IMG/VR virus record: IMGVR_UViG_3300005860_000042
Span: 1-29,083 of that record
Source: a virus
Direction: 5' to 3' (one strand)
Length of the DNA: 29,083 nucleotides
Under the pieces are notes generated by a model. It made no database searches, was not told where the DNA came from, and worked only from the letters and a program-made list of their open reading frames with translations. How positions within the stretch are numbered: the stretch's first letter is position 1; each line of letters starts with the position of its first letter. The position numbers and the translations under genes are program-made. This document shows, in pieces, positions 7,347-15,519 of the stretch.

Positions 7347-8521
7347 TACTGCTCGACTATTTTTCTGAGGACTCTTCTGGCCTCCTCGATGGCCCATGAC
7401 TCGGTTGTGGGCCTCGGCTCGACGCCTGAGACCTGCGCCTTCGGAGACTCGACCTTCCCGACTGGTTTAGGCATGTTTTCAGATTTCTCAGTTGTCTCCT
7501 TTTTCTCATCAGCCTTCTCAATCTTCTCGCCCATGAATTTCCTGATTTCCTCCCGCATCTCCTTAACCATTTCAGTCAATGACTTTAGGGCCTCATCTTC
7601 GGCCTTTTCCTCATGCTTCCAAGGAACTTCATAATCCTCGTCAAGATAGCCCTCCCTCTTCAGCCTCGCAACCAATCTTTCCAATGCTCGCTTCACTTCG
7701 GGAGGCGCCTTTACGCCTCTGGCCCCGGCCGCATAGACTATCGCCGTCCTGATGCCCGAAGTTACGAGGACGGGCTTGCCATCAACTATGTCTCCGACCG
7801 GCCATGAAAAGTCTGTCCTATTCTTGCCGTCCCCCTCAACGACTAGGAAAAGCTTTGATGCCTTTGACGTATCGATTGTGCCATCTTCTTTTTCCGCCCA
7901 ATCTAATATTCTCTTGGCGGCCGCATTTCCATCCCACGAGCCACGCTCAACAATGGGCAAGTCATAGTCTACTTTCTCGAAATCAATAGACTTGTAGAGT
8001 GAATCATCAACTTCAACCAACTCTCCCTCCTCATTCTCCATAAATGCCTTACCGAACGCAAAAAGTATCTGTGCATTGGGGTTCTTGCCCCTTGGCGCTA
8101 AGCTGACCTCGTGAATCTCTGCGTCGAGTATTTCCCTGACGCCGTTGCCCAATTTTCTCAGGGCCTTAGCTATGCCCCCTATCGATAACGCCTTATAGAC
8201 ACCGCTCTTGATCTTTTCCCAGATATTTGAGAATGTCTTGAATATTCCGGCCTTAATTTTGAGCACGCCGTTCTCGAATTTTGCCTCAAGAATCCTGCCC
8301 ACAGGCGTGTTGCCCGTCTCTCCTTTGCCATGAAGGACGAGTATTGGCTTGTTGACTAGTTGCTCGGCATTTCTCTCTAGGACCTCTGGCGCAAACCTGT
8401 CATTATCGAGGTCAATGTCCGGAGTTGATGCGACGCCCTCGAATACGCCTATGAACTCTTCAGACTCTATTGGCTCTGCTTTTTCAACCTTAATGACTAG
8501 TGTTTTATTAAACTCGCTCAT
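7343..8521 (-). CDS. Prohead (capsid maturation) protease with fused C-terminal scaffold
   Basis: The first 155 residues match HK97/S78-type prohead proteases: GVASTPDIDLDND, His64 in LHGKGETGNTPVGRI, Ser in YKALSIGG (about residue 113), and EIHEVSLAPRGKNPNAQI. Residues about 190-290 form the extra domain found after many such proteases (SWDGNAAAKRI, then VGDIVDGKPVLV, then AAGARGVKAPPEVKRALERL). The C-terminal 100 residues are charged helix and linker (EMVKEMREEIRKFMGEKI), fitting a scaffold or delta domain removed during maturation. The protein (392 aa) thus combines protease and scaffold. ATG 8521 is preceded by a TATA-like element and a GGCGATGAG context identical to that of the capsid gene. 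Confidence 0.83.
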   Translation of the reverse strand: MSEFNKTLVIKVEKAEPIESEEFIGVFEGVASTPDIDLDNDRFAPEVLERNAEQLVNKPILVLHGKGETGNTPVGRILEAKFENGVLKIKAGIFKTFSNIWEKIKSGVYKALSIGGIAKALRKLGNGVREILDAEIHEVSLAPRGKNPNAQILFAFGKAFMENEEGELVEVDDSLYKSIDFEKVDYDLPIVERGSWDGNAAAKRILDWAEKEDGTIDTSKASKLFLVVEGDGKNRTDFSWPVGDIVDGKPVLVTSGIRTAIVYAAGARGVKAPPEVKRALERLVARLKREGYLDEDYEVPWKHEEKAEDEALKSLTEMVKEMREEIRKFMGEKIEKADEKKETTEKSENMPKPVGKVESPKAQVSGVEPRPTTESWAIEEARRVLRKIVEQY

Positions 8522-8543
8522 CGCCTGTTTTATTCGTCTGCAT

Positions 8544-8560
8544 TTTTAATAATTTGAAAA
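8544..8560 (-). promoter_or_regulatory. TATA-type promoter of the prohead protease gene
   Basis: Minus-strand sequence TTTTCAAATTATTAAAA lies 25-40 bases before ATG 8521. It resembles the capsid promoter element (TCAGATTATTAAA) in both sequence and distance. Both genes also share the GAATAA...GGCGATGAG leader. It overlaps the end of the small upstream gene's spacer. Confidence 0.5.
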
Positions 8561-8567
8561 AAATAAA

Positions 8568-8867
8568 CTACTCTTCTGATTTTCTTCGTCTTCTCGGCTT
8601 CTCTGGGGCCTCTGGCTTTTCCTCGGCCTTGACCTCGGGCTTGGCCTCAGAAATCGACTCAATTAATGCTGATGGCACATCAAAGGTAGTGTATTCCATA
8701 AGCCTTTCTGGATGGCTCTCAGGCCAGACCGAGCAATCAATAAACCTCGTAAATCCTGAGAGAAGCGTTGCCTGAGTATATTCAACCGCAAAGCCTCTTC
8801 TACCATCTTTAAGGACAAATGCAACAGTTCTTTTCCGTTTAGTTAGGGATGACTCACTCATGGCCAT
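8568..8867 (-). CDS. Small basic-tailed protein of the head module, unknown function
   Basis: A protein of 99 residues (97 if the third codon, ATG 8861, is the true start, which fits TATA spacing better). The core (RRTVAFVLKDGRRGFAVEYTQ-like, then FTRFIDCSVWPESHPERLMEYTTFDV) looks like a compact beta domain. The last 30 residues are low-complexity Glu/Pro/Lys ending in PRRRRKSEE. The gene precedes the prohead protease on the same strand and diverges from the portal. A minor head or decoration role is possible but unsupported by a recognised family. Confidence 0.6.
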   Translation of the reverse strand: MAMSESSLTKRKRTVAFVLKDGRRGFAVEYTQATLLSGFTRFIDCSVWPESHPERLMEYTTFDVPSALIESISEAKPEVKAEEKPEAPEKPRRRRKSEE

Positions 8868-8880
8868 TTATTGTTTTTTC

Positions 8881-8895
8881 AAATATATTATATTT
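8881..8895. promoter_or_regulatory. Bidirectional TATA promoter (portal / small head gene)
   Basis: The sequence aaatatattatattt lies between divergent genes. It is centred about 29 bases before the portal ATG (8917) and 21-27 bases before the minus-strand starts at 8867/8861. This matches archaeal TATA geometry on both sides and implies leaderless transcripts. Confidence 0.6.
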
Positions 8896-8916
8896 CTGAA
8901 AAATGCATAACGTGAA

Positions 8917-10467
8917 ATGGGAATTCTCGAGTGGCTAGGTATTCGCAAGTCTCTCCATCAAAAGCTTGAGGAAGAGGTCAAAAGCGTAAGCAAGGCCGAA
9001 GACCAACCAAAAGCCCTAGTCTGGAATCTACCGGCCCTCTACGGAGAGTGGGGCGAACCGAAGGAAGTCAATCTGCTTGAATTTCTCAACATAGCTATGG
9101 GCGACCCGCATGTCAGAATGTGTGTAGATGCCATCGCTTCAGCAGTCATTGCCTCTGGATACGTTGTCCTGTCTGAGGACCCCCAAGTAAAAGAGCAGAT
9201 TGAGGCCCTGATAAAAAGTCGGGAAAATGACTTCATTGACATTATCAAGCGAATAGTTACAAGTCTGGCAATTTTTGATGAAGCATACATCGAGGCCCAT
9301 GAAAACGTTAGTTTTCCCCGAGTCATAGCGCCTTGGACAATTCAGGTCAAGCGAGACAACTATGGCCGCATACTTGGGTATAGACAATTCGTTCATCTAA
9401 GGATAGACCTGACTCCTGAAGAAATAATCCATCTGCGGGCGAATAGCTGGCTTGACTTTGCCTATGCCGTCCCCAAGATACAGACATTGTATAGGACGCT
9501 GATGGTTAAACGAGAGGCCGAATTGTTCTACTACCAAATCCTGATGAGGAAGGGAGTTCCAGCCAAGTTCTTTATCTATAAGGGTGGAGACAGGGCCACG
9601 TTTGAGGATTTCATTAAGACCATATCCAATACGAAGCCCGGCACAACCCTATTCGCAATGGGTGATTGGGAAATGAAGGATTTGGGCAATCCTGTGAGCG
9701 ATTTAAGAATACCCGACATAATTGATAGTTGCGTCCAGACCATAATATCTATCTTCGGTGTCCCGAGAATTCTACTTGGCTACACTGAGGCCGCTACGCT
9801 TGAGACCTCGAGAAATCAGATAGTTATTTTCCAGCAGAGGATGAGGGATCTGCAGGGCATAATTGCGTCAGGATTGACTGAGGCATTCAGACGTATAACC
9901 AAGCTTGACGGCTTCAAAATTGACCTATTGGAATGGACAAACCCAGAGCAACAAATGAGGATAGCTGTAACCAAGCTTCAGGCAGGAATAATATCAATCG
10001 ATGAAGCGAGGAGAGAATTGGGCTATCCCGAGATAAAGCAGGATTATACGCAGATACCTATCCCGCCCGGCACTGGGCAATTCGTAGGCCTTGAGCTTCA
10101 GGAGGCATTGAGCAGGATTCAGCACTTGCTTGAGGAGAGCAGGCGGGCATTTCCTGAAAAAGCAATAACGTATCCGAGATGGGTTGATACGCATGACTAT
10201 GTGTATCTCTACTATGTTGATCCTGACCTGATAGATTTTGCGACGATTAGGTATGTTACGCTTGACTCGGATAGAGGCATATCAATGGCCATGGCTGATG
10301 TGAAAGGCGATGAACCAAATGTTTTGAGGAGACCTGTGTTCTTGAGCTTTGATAAGAGGTTCTGGAGGCTTGAGACGGCTCAGAAGTGGTATGATACAGT
10401 GTTTCCGAGCTATATTGTGAAAATGTTTGAGGAAAATAAGCCAGAATCAGAAAAGAATAAGTCATGA
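8917..10467 (+). CDS. Portal protein
   Basis: This 516-residue protein has the layout of HK97/SPP1-type portals. After a variable start, MGDPHVRMCVDAIASAVIASGY (in parts: DPHVRMCVDAIASAV) marks the first conserved helix. The wing region carries RFVHLR-like strands and LTPEEIIHLRANSW. A stem/clip region follows, with GVPAKFFIYKGG, FGVPRILLGYTEAAT and SRNQIVIFQQRM (about residues 280-310). These match the crown-proximal segment conserved in portals. It should form the dodecameric DNA channel with which terminase docks. It lies on the strand opposite to capsid and protease. The stop overlaps the next start (ATGA). Confidence 0.85.
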   Translation: MGILEWLGIRKSLHQKLEEEVKSVSKAEDQPKALVWNLPALYGEWGEPKEVNLLEFLNIAMGDPHVRMCVDAIASAVIASGYVVLSEDPQVKEQIEALIKSRENDFIDIIKRIVTSLAIFDEAYIEAHENVSFPRVIAPWTIQVKRDNYGRILGYRQFVHLRIDLTPEEIIHLRANSWLDFAYAVPKIQTLYRTLMVKREAELFYYQILMRKGVPAKFFIYKGGDRATFEDFIKTISNTKPGTTLFAMGDWEMKDLGNPVSDLRIPDIIDSCVQTIISIFGVPRILLGYTEAATLETSRNQIVIFQQRMRDLQGIIASGLTEAFRRITKLDGFKIDLLEWTNPEQQMRIAVTKLQAGIISIDEARRELGYPEIKQDYTQIPIPPGTGQFVGLELQEALSRIQHLLEESRRAFPEKAITYPRWVDTHDYVYLYYVDPDLIDFATIRYVTLDSDRGISMAMADVKGDEPNVLRRPVFLSFDKRFWRLETAQKWYDTVFPSYIVKMFEENKPESEKNKS

Positions 10468-10793
10468 TACTTGAGGTATTGTTTGCGGTCGGCATAGTGC
10501 TATTGGGCATAATATATTATGTCTCGATGTATGGCGCAAAGAAGAAGAGCCTGAAGGATTGGAAGACTGACAGGGGCATGCTCTTTAGTCTGTTGGCGCA
10601 GAACATATTGCTATTGGTTGCGATATTTGTCTCATTGCTATATAGACGAGCATTTTTCTTTGATGCTATATTGCTGGCCGTCCAAGTAGTGCTATTTGTC
10701 CTGACGGCCATACAGTCGCATAGGTCTGGCCGCATGTGGTCATTGCCAATAGCCATCTTGATCGTCCTGCTACACTTCATAGTATTTGTCTGA
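10464..10793 (+). CDS. Small integral membrane protein, unknown function
   Basis: This 109-residue protein has about four hydrophobic segments (residues 3-21, 43-61, 66-84 and 92-109). A basic loop (GAKKKSLKDWKTDR) lies between the first two. The start overlaps the portal stop (ATGA), so it is translationally coupled to a structural gene. Candidates are holin-like or membrane-remodelling functions for exit or entry, but sequence alone does not decide. Confidence 0.62.
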   Translation: MILEVLFAVGIVLLGIIYYVSMYGAKKKSLKDWKTDRGMLFSLLAQNILLLVAIFVSLLYRRAFFFDAILLAVQVVLFVLTAIQSHRSGRMWSLPIAILIVLLHFIVFV

Positions 10794-10824
10794 GATAAAA
10801 TAATGCCAGAGACATCAAGTCATA

Positions 10825-11379
10825 ATGATGAGCATGCTTATCAAGGCGCTGAAAAATATTCGCCGTCTATTCTTGCCCCAAGCCATAGTCATCAAAAAAT
10901 TATCGGGAGAGACATTCATAGTTGATAAGCGCTGTAAAGTATGTATGCATCCTCAGAGAGCTGAGATTGAGAAAAAGCTCATCGAGGGGGCCAATTATGA
11001 AGATATTGCTAAGCAATATGACTTATCAATTGCGAGCATTAGTAGGCACTTGCGCAAGCATGTGCCCCGCCTAGTCCTCGAGCCAGAAAAATTGCAAGAA
11101 TTATATCAGGAGAGACGTGTCAAGCAGATTGACCTTCAGGAAGAGATGTTTAGGCTCATTGACAGGCTGAATAACCTATTCGCCAAGCTTGAAAAGTTAG
11201 ATGCATTGTTTGAGGGCGGGAAAGTCAAGGCCCACGCCTATGTCGAGAGCGTATCGGAGCGTCGTAACATTCTCCAGCAAATACGAGAAACGCTACTAAT
11301 CATCCAAGAATTGAGAGGTGAAATCAAGACCGAAAAGGACATCTCAGAACTGTTGCAGAAGCTTAAAAATCTGTCCTGA
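10825..11379 (+). CDS. Small terminase subunit candidate (Cys-HTH protein)
   Basis: This 184-residue protein has CKVCMHPQRAEIEKKLIEG (from residue 37), then NYEDIAKQYDLSIASISRHL and RKHVPR. This Cys-x2-Cys-HP plus helix-turn-helix arrangement is seen in many phage small terminases and related DNA-binding proteins. The remainder is a long helical region (residues 95-184) suited to oligomerisation. It lies two genes after the portal, supporting a packaging role, though the large terminase is about 12 kb away on the other strand. A transcription regulator is the main alternative. Nearby ATGs at 10825, 10828 and 10834 leave the exact start open. Confidence 0.6.
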   Translation: MMSMLIKALKNIRRLFLPQAIVIKKLSGETFIVDKRCKVCMHPQRAEIEKKLIEGANYEDIAKQYDLSIASISRHLRKHVPRLVLEPEKLQELYQERRVKQIDLQEEMFRLIDRLNNLFAKLEKLDALFEGGKVKAHAYVESVSERRNILQQIRETLLIIQELRGEIKTEKDISELLQKLKNLS

Positions 11380-11392
11380 TACATTTTACAGA

Positions 11393-11425
11393 TTTCTCAC
11401 ATTATTAAAACTTTGCGGCAATATA
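11393..11425 (+). promoter_or_regulatory. Promoter of the 11434 membrane-protein gene
   Basis: TTTCTCACATTATTAAAA (11393-11410) copies the promoter motif of the capsid operon, and AATATAAATAG (11421 onward) lies just before the GTG start. The two possible TATA elements would give a leadered or a nearly leaderless message. Confidence 0.45.
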
Positions 11426-11433
11426 AATAGCCC

Positions 11434-11799
11434 GTGAACCTGAGGGAATTCATTCTATCTCTGGTCTGCATATTCCTAATCATCATGGGAGTAGCCTCGA
11501 CCCTGCTAAGCTTCAGGGCCCCCTTAAGCGTGGAAATAGTTACGAGCGAAGTGCCATCAATATCAAGCTACACGGCATGGTCTAAGCAATGCCATACCTC
11601 TGAAAATGTATCAATATGCAGTTATGTCCCAGCCACATATTATACTACCCTGACCCTTGAGAATTATGCAACAAAAACCATTGCGGGCCATGGCCCAGAC
11701 ATATTTAGCCTGACGCTTGGGATATTGTTAGTCATGATAGGCGTCATAGTCGCATACGCAACCGCAGTTGAGCATTTGAAAAAGAGTGAGGCTAAGTAG
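11434..11799 (+). CDS. Two-span membrane protein with an external domain
   Basis: The protein (121 aa, GTG start) has a hydrophobic segment at residues 7-27 and another at about 90-110. Between them is a Ser/Thr/Tyr-rich domain with two cysteines (CHTSENVSIC) that could form a disulphide outside the cell. The short C-terminus is charged (HLKKSEAK). No family is recognised. The stop overlaps that of the convergent nuclease gene by 8 bases. An exposed loop suggests a role at the host surface, such as superinfection exclusion or virion assembly; this is speculation. Confidence 0.55.
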   Translation: MNLREFILSLVCIFLIIMGVASTLLSFRAPLSVEIVTSEVPSISSYTAWSKQCHTSENVSICSYVPATYYTTLTLENYATKTIAGHGPDIFSLTLGILLVMIGVIVAYATAVEHLKKSEAK

Positions 11800-12223
11800 T
11801 TCTCCAGTAGCCCAAGAACATCTTTTCTAACTGTTTGACGATTTTGGGATGCTTGATGACCATCATGAGTTCTTGGTTGCGGTTCAGGCCGTAATGAGTC
11901 AGGTTGGCGGACATGAATATCACGTAATCATCCAGAAGGACGAGTTTGGTGTGCAGTATGCCATAGGTCTGCCTCCAGACCTTGACGGGCACTCCATTTG
12001 CCTCGAGAAACTTTACAGTTTCCGCATTCATTGGGTCATTGCTCAGGATAATTTTTACATCTTTTCCGTCTTTATGCAACTTGACTATTTCCCGCAGAAC
12101 ATAGGGAAGTGTCAGGACATACATGATTATCCATAGCCGCTTCTTGCAGTTTTCGAGATATGTTGAGAAAATATCTACAAGCTCAGTGTCAAGCGATGTA
12201 TAGACCTTTATGTGCTCCCTCAT
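11792..12223 (-). CDS. Phospholipase D-fold nuclease (single HKD motif)
   Basis: The 143-residue protein holds one complete HKD motif: HTKLVLLD (His91, Lys93, Asp98) followed by SANLT (Asn107), with the expected spacing. Proteins with one motif, such as the Nuc/EndA type, dimerise to build the active site and cleave nucleic acids without metal. The first half (IFSTYLENCKKRLWIIMY; VKIILSNDPMN) matches the fold's first strands. No signal peptide is present, so cytoplasmic DNA or RNA is the likely substrate. It is the last gene of the replication operon, suggesting host DNA degradation or recombination. Confidence 0.8.
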   Translation of the reverse strand: MREHIKVYTSLDTELVDIFSTYLENCKKRLWIIMYVLTLPYVLREIVKLHKDGKDVKIILSNDPMNAETVKFLEANGVPVKVWRQTYGILHTKLVLLDDYVIFMSANLTHYGLNRNQELMMVIKHPKIVKQLEKMFLGYWRTT

Positions 12224-12233
12224 TTCTCCTCAC

Positions 12234-12485
12234 TTAGAATTTTTCTCGCATCATGCTCATCCTCACAGATGATTTTATTGCCCAAAGCTCATTCCCATTA
12301 ACAAAAATCAATTTTTTAGGATAATATGCATATGAATAGAAAACTTTTGCCCCTCGATATTTTACTTGATTTTTCCGTATATTTTTAATAGTAAAACACT
12401 GCTTAGTTTCATCTACACATACTATTTGATATCGTAAAGGTTGATAATCTATATCTCCTCTCAATACGAGAAAATACTTACTCAT
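12234..12485 (-). CDS. Unknown protein, paralogue A of a gene pair
   Basis: This 83-residue protein begins SKYFLVLRGDI and contains CFTIK (residues 30-34) and GNELWA (residues 64-69). The protein encoded at 12738-13010 shares these three blocks in the same order. They define a small family of unknown function, probably one beta-rich domain. The ATG overlaps the stop of the upstream helical protein by 8 bases. The C-terminus is basic and Met-rich. Composition is more AT-rich than the neighbours. Confidence 0.6.
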   Translation of the reverse strand: MSKYFLVLRGDIDYQPLRYQIVCVDETKQCFTIKNIRKNQVKYRGAKVFYSYAYYPKKLIFVNGNELWAIKSSVRMSMMREKF

Positions 12486-12747
12486 CGTCCATCACTTTGG
12501 CGTATAGGAAATATGCATAGACGACTAAATCTCTCAAATCATCGGCTATTTTCTCCTTAGATGAATTGACCTGAAGCATTGCGCCTATGCGGGCCGCCTT
12601 GAGCTTCAGCCCAGCGGCCAGCTCGTCGGGAGACATGTATAGCCAAGCATCCCGATAAGTGTCCTGCCTGCACTTATATAGCATCCCGCAGTCAGCTAGG
12701 AACTCGTTTATCCCGATTCTTGGCGGAGTTTTAATTATTACCTCCAC
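12478..12747 (-). CDS. Small helical protein resembling DUF1599/MazG-like nucleotide-metabolism domains
   Basis: This 89-residue protein contains CRQDTYRDAWLYMSPDELA, then LKLKAARIGAML and KIADDLRDLVVYAYFLY. The order (Tyr-x2-x-Trp, a Lys/Arg helix, then D-D-L-x-D-L-x-x-Y) resembles small all-alpha proteins of the DUF1599/nucleotide-modification-associated or MazG-like group. Those bind or hydrolyse nucleotides. The DDL-D pair would be the metal or base contact. The gene starts at GTG 12747 inside the end of the paralogue B gene. Assignment is by pattern only. Confidence 0.45.
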   Translation of the reverse strand: MEVIIKTPPRIGINEFLADCGMLYKCRQDTYRDAWLYMSPDELAAGLKLKAARIGAMLQVNSSKEKIADDLRDLVVYAYFLYAKVMDDE

Positions 12748-13010
12748 CTCTCTCCCCCTCCTAGATTAAGTTTAATTAAGTAATGCTTACCGTTGGCCCA
12801 TAGTTCGTTTCCACGAAAATGAGGCACATCGTCGAGGAAATTTTGATATTTTTCGCAGTCATTAGTTATTACCTTAACTTTCTTATCCAGTTTGATTGTG
12901 TAGCAAGGCTTAAGATCATCACTTTCACTATTTAACCACTCTATTTCGTGATCATCAGGATGATATATTATCATTCCCCTAGCGACGAGGAAGTATTTAC
13001 TTTTATTCAT
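12738..13010 (-). CDS. Unknown protein, paralogue B of a gene pair
   Basis: The protein has 90 residues with SKYFLVARGMI at the start, CYTIK near residue 36 and GNELWA near residue 68, matching the 12234-12485 protein block for block. The region between blocks differs strongly, so the duplication is old. The ATG overlaps the helicase stop (ATGA). Function is unknown; its operon mates are replication and nuclease proteins. Confidence 0.6.
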   Translation of the reverse strand: MNKSKYFLVARGMIIYHPDDHEIEWLNSESDDLKPCYTIKLDKKVKVITNDCEKYQNFLDDVPHFRGNELWANGKHYLIKLNLGGGERWR

Positions 13011-14485
13011 CCCTCACTCACCCCCAGCTCGGTCTGGCCGGCGGATTCCTCCTCAGGCATTGTTACGTTATAGCTCTGACACAGGCGCTTTACGTCATCG
13101 ACTTTAATGTAATAATGTATGCCCTCTGCTTTTCGCTTTTTCTGGAATTTCAAGGCCGTTAAGAGCCTGCCAATCTTTTCGGGCGTCCAGATTTTCTGCG
13201 CCTGCTTCTGCTCGTTTTCCTCGGTGTATTCGTCAAGCAAAGCCGACCTGATGATTGCAACTGCTACATAGCCGTCCTCGTGAACAATCTTTGACAAAAC
13301 ATATAACAGCATGTTTAGCTCGCTGTCCGTCCTCATTTCTGTCTTCTTTGCGTAATTATCCGAGATGACTTTATCCAAGTCGGCCATCAGCTGGGCTTTT
13401 TCCTCGTCGGATAGATATTGTGAGAGCCACGTGGCCGTAACTAATAATTGCCGCCAGAGTTCCCTCTCCCTAGCGACCAGCAGAGGATTATTGAAGTTGT
13501 CTAGGTCCCGCATGTTATATATTTCGTCAAATTTAGTAAATAAAAGTAGATATAACTTGTCCCTGATGTCTTGGAATGATTCCGACGGCTCAAGATTTAT
13601 TTTTTCTGATGACCCCCTAAGCATGTTGATCATTATGCACCTATCCAGCAAAACGTCGTGTGGATAGTTAATTGACGCCATGATTTTCGGCCCAAAGACG
13701 TTGAATATCCTGACCTGCTTCTTCTCCTCGCCTTCAACCCTCATGACGTTTGCAGTGTCCTTCTTGTAGCCGGCCAAAAGCAGGGTTTGGATGTCAGATT
13801 TCTTCTCCATGTCCTTGAGATATTCTGACTCATCAATGACTAGCGTGGAGCCGAAATCATTCACGACCCTGAACAAAGCGCTTGCGCTTAGATTCACGGT
13901 TGAGACGGCATTGTAGCATAGCTTCGTCATCAAGGCCAGCAATTTGGTTTTTCCTGATTGTCTTGGGCCAAAGATGTAAAGGTAGGGAAAAGTGTTGAAC
14001 AGCCTGAAAAAGTAAGTCGCAATGGTGTATATGCTAAGTAGGGTTATTACTTCTGGCTCGACCTCGATGTATTTGTCAAAAACGCCCCTCAATTCGAGAT
14101 AGACGTCTCTGGGATTTGGCTCGGGCAAATCGATATTTATCGTCCCGATGATGTTCTTCAGGAGCGACTTGGACAATGGAATGATAGGATTTAGCGACTC
14201 AAAGCCATTTTCATATTTTTCGGGATCAATGCTAAGCTGGGATATCCGCTCATTATATGACTTAGTAAACTTGATCACGTAGTTTTGGTAGGTCTTAAAC
14301 TGATGCACAATCCTGCCATTCTTGTCTTTTATCGTCATGACTCCGGGCAACGTTAGTAGAAACTCGAGGCGATAGCGCCTGTCAAAGTGGGGCGTCGGGT
14401 CGAGTTTATACACCCTGTAGCCCTGCCTAAACTCCTCCTCCTCATCAAAGCTCGGGATGAATTCTTTATCCTTCAAGCTCGACAC
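13007..14485 (-). CDS. AAA-type helicase/ATPase (DUF3631-like), replication protein
   Basis: This 492-residue protein has a Walker A at residues 173-180 (GPRQSGKT), Walker B at 215-221 (LVIDESE), and the later elements AGYKKDTANVMRV and VFGPKIMASINYPHDVLLDRC. That set resembles helicase domains linked to primases in plasmids and viruses (DUF3631/DUF927-type). The arginine in LLDRC may be the finger. Residues 390-470 look like a winged helix (WTPEKIGRLLTALKF). No primase active site is visible in the N-terminal 120 residues. It likely unwinds the viral origin or fork. The GTG start sits 20 bases inside the end of the RecA-like gene, behind GGAGCGAGG. Confidence 0.7.
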   Translation of the reverse strand: MSSLKDKEFIPSFDEEEEFRQGYRVYKLDPTPHFDRRYRLEFLLTLPGVMTIKDKNGRIVHQFKTYQNYVIKFTKSYNERISQLSIDPEKYENGFESLNPIIPLSKSLLKNIIGTINIDLPEPNPRDVYLELRGVFDKYIEVEPEVITLLSIYTIATYFFRLFNTFPYLYIFGPRQSGKTKLLALMTKLCYNAVSTVNLSASALFRVVNDFGSTLVIDESEYLKDMEKKSDIQTLLLAGYKKDTANVMRVEGEEKKQVRIFNVFGPKIMASINYPHDVLLDRCIMINMLRGSSEKINLEPSESFQDIRDKLYLLLFTKFDEIYNMRDLDNFNNPLLVARERELWRQLLVTATWLSQYLSDEEKAQLMADLDKVISDNYAKKTEMRTDSELNMLLYVLSKIVHEDGYVAVAIIRSALLDEYTEENEQKQAQKIWTPEKIGRLLTALKFQKKRKAEGIHYYIKVDDVKRLCQSYNVTMPEEESAGQTELGVSEG

Positions 14486-15482
14486 CTCGCTCCGTTATCT
14501 TGCAGTAAGCCTTCTTCATCATGAACTCGCCCCGAATCTGAGTGAACTCGATGCGCTTCACTCCGGCCGGCATGACCTTAAAAATCACTTTTGAATAAGA
14601 GCCGATGACCTTCGGGCCCGTCCACTCCTTCAGCTGTTGCGGATTATTCATTTCCTCGACGTCCCTGTCCACCTCTTCTTTCCTCAAGACTTGGCCGACC
14701 TGAGAACGCATCCACGCCGTAAACAACACGGGGAATGGCCTAGACCTAAACATGCAGTCCTGCAAATACCTAGTCCATACTCCCAGTTTGCCCGCAAAGT
14801 TACTGGCAATCATGGGCCTCTGCTGGGGCGGAACATTGTTGACCTGCGCATTGTAGAACCTACTGATGCTGTCAACCACGACCATGCCTATCTCGCTTTT
14901 CTTCAAGACATCCCTAAGAGACTCTGACTTTTCATCGGCCCGGCCGCCCAAGAAGGCGTGGAGCTTAGACTCCTCGACGAATGCGTAGAACTCTATTTTG
15001 CTTAAGTCTCCGCCAAATTTCATTACTTGGCTTTTTGCATAGCGATTCTGGGGGTCGCCTGTCTCAGTGTTGATGTAAACTATCTTGCCATCGCACATCT
15101 TAGAGTATTGAGCCATAATTGTCAAGACCGAGACGGTCTTGCCTGAGCCGTCAGGCCCGTAAAATAGCGTGGGCTCGCCCACTAATAATCCGCCGAAAGC
15201 ATCGATGAATGAGTTTGTCTTGACGTAATGCGAGTCAAGATTGATTTTTTCAGTCATGGCAAAGTTAAGGCCATAGTTTTGTTTTATGAAAACGAGAACG
15301 GCATCGATGTGGATGCAGTGATTCTTATGCTTAAGGTTAAGCACGCCTCGGCAATCGCATATAGCGCCATAAGGAGTCAGCTCAACCTGATGAAAACTAC
15401 CGGGATTACTCTTAGACTCAACCCTAGCCTTGACGTAATCGTTGCGTAATTCTACTATCTCAATCACGCTATAACTCATCAC
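14466..15482 (-). CDS. SWIM zinc-finger fused to a RecA/RadA-like ATPase
   Basis: This 338-residue protein begins with a SWIM-type zinc site (CDC at 42-44, then CIH at 56-58: C-x-C-x11-C-x-H). A RecA-fold ATPase follows: Walker A GPDGSGKT at 109-116, VYINTETG near 135-142 and Walker B MVVVDSISRFY at about 210-220. A later segment (PVLFTAWMRSQVGQV) corresponds to the L1/L2-adjacent region. RadA/RadB relatives bind ssDNA for strand exchange, and SWIM domains occur in Shu/Sws1-type recombination partners. The enzyme therefore probably works in viral recombination-dependent replication. Start is ATG 15479 or GTG 15482; both fit a TATA-like element about 27 bases upstream. First gene of the operon. 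Confidence 0.8.
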   Translation of the reverse strand: MMSYSVIEIVELRNDYVKARVESKSNPGSFHQVELTPYGAICDCRGVLNLKHKNHCIHIDAVLVFIKQNYGLNFAMTEKINLDSHYVKTNSFIDAFGGLLVGEPTLFYGPDGSGKTVSVLTIMAQYSKMCDGKIVYINTETGDPQNRYAKSQVMKFGGDLSKIEFYAFVEESKLHAFLGGRADEKSESLRDVLKKSEIGMVVVDSISRFYNAQVNNVPPQQRPMIASNFAGKLGVWTRYLQDCMFRSRPFPVLFTAWMRSQVGQVLRKEEVDRDVEEMNNPQQLKEWTGPKVIGSYSKVIFKVMPAGVKRIEFTQIRGEFMMKKAYCKITERGVELEG

Positions 15483-15500
15483 GGCTATGATGGAGCTAGG

Positions 15501-15510
15501 GAAATTATTT
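15501..15510 (-). promoter_or_regulatory. TATA-like element of the RecA/helicase operon
   Basis: Minus-strand AAATAATTTC is centred about 27 bases before ATG 15479. It lies nine bases downstream of the 31-base repeat copy, the same arrangement as on the opposite arm. A better-looking TATA (tttaaat at 15578-15585) lies about 100 bases upstream and would give a long leader carrying the repeat. Confidence 0.45.
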
Positions 15511-15519
15511 CAGCGAAAA

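Noticed and set aside
10464-10793. Firm holin call for the membrane protein after portal
   Set aside because: Hydrophobic segments alone are not diagnostic, and at least three other small membrane proteins in the genome are equal candidates.
15228-15449. 73-codon plus-strand frame within the RecA-like gene
   Set aside because: Antisense to the SWIM and linker coding region, without a ribosome binding site or TATA at the right distance.
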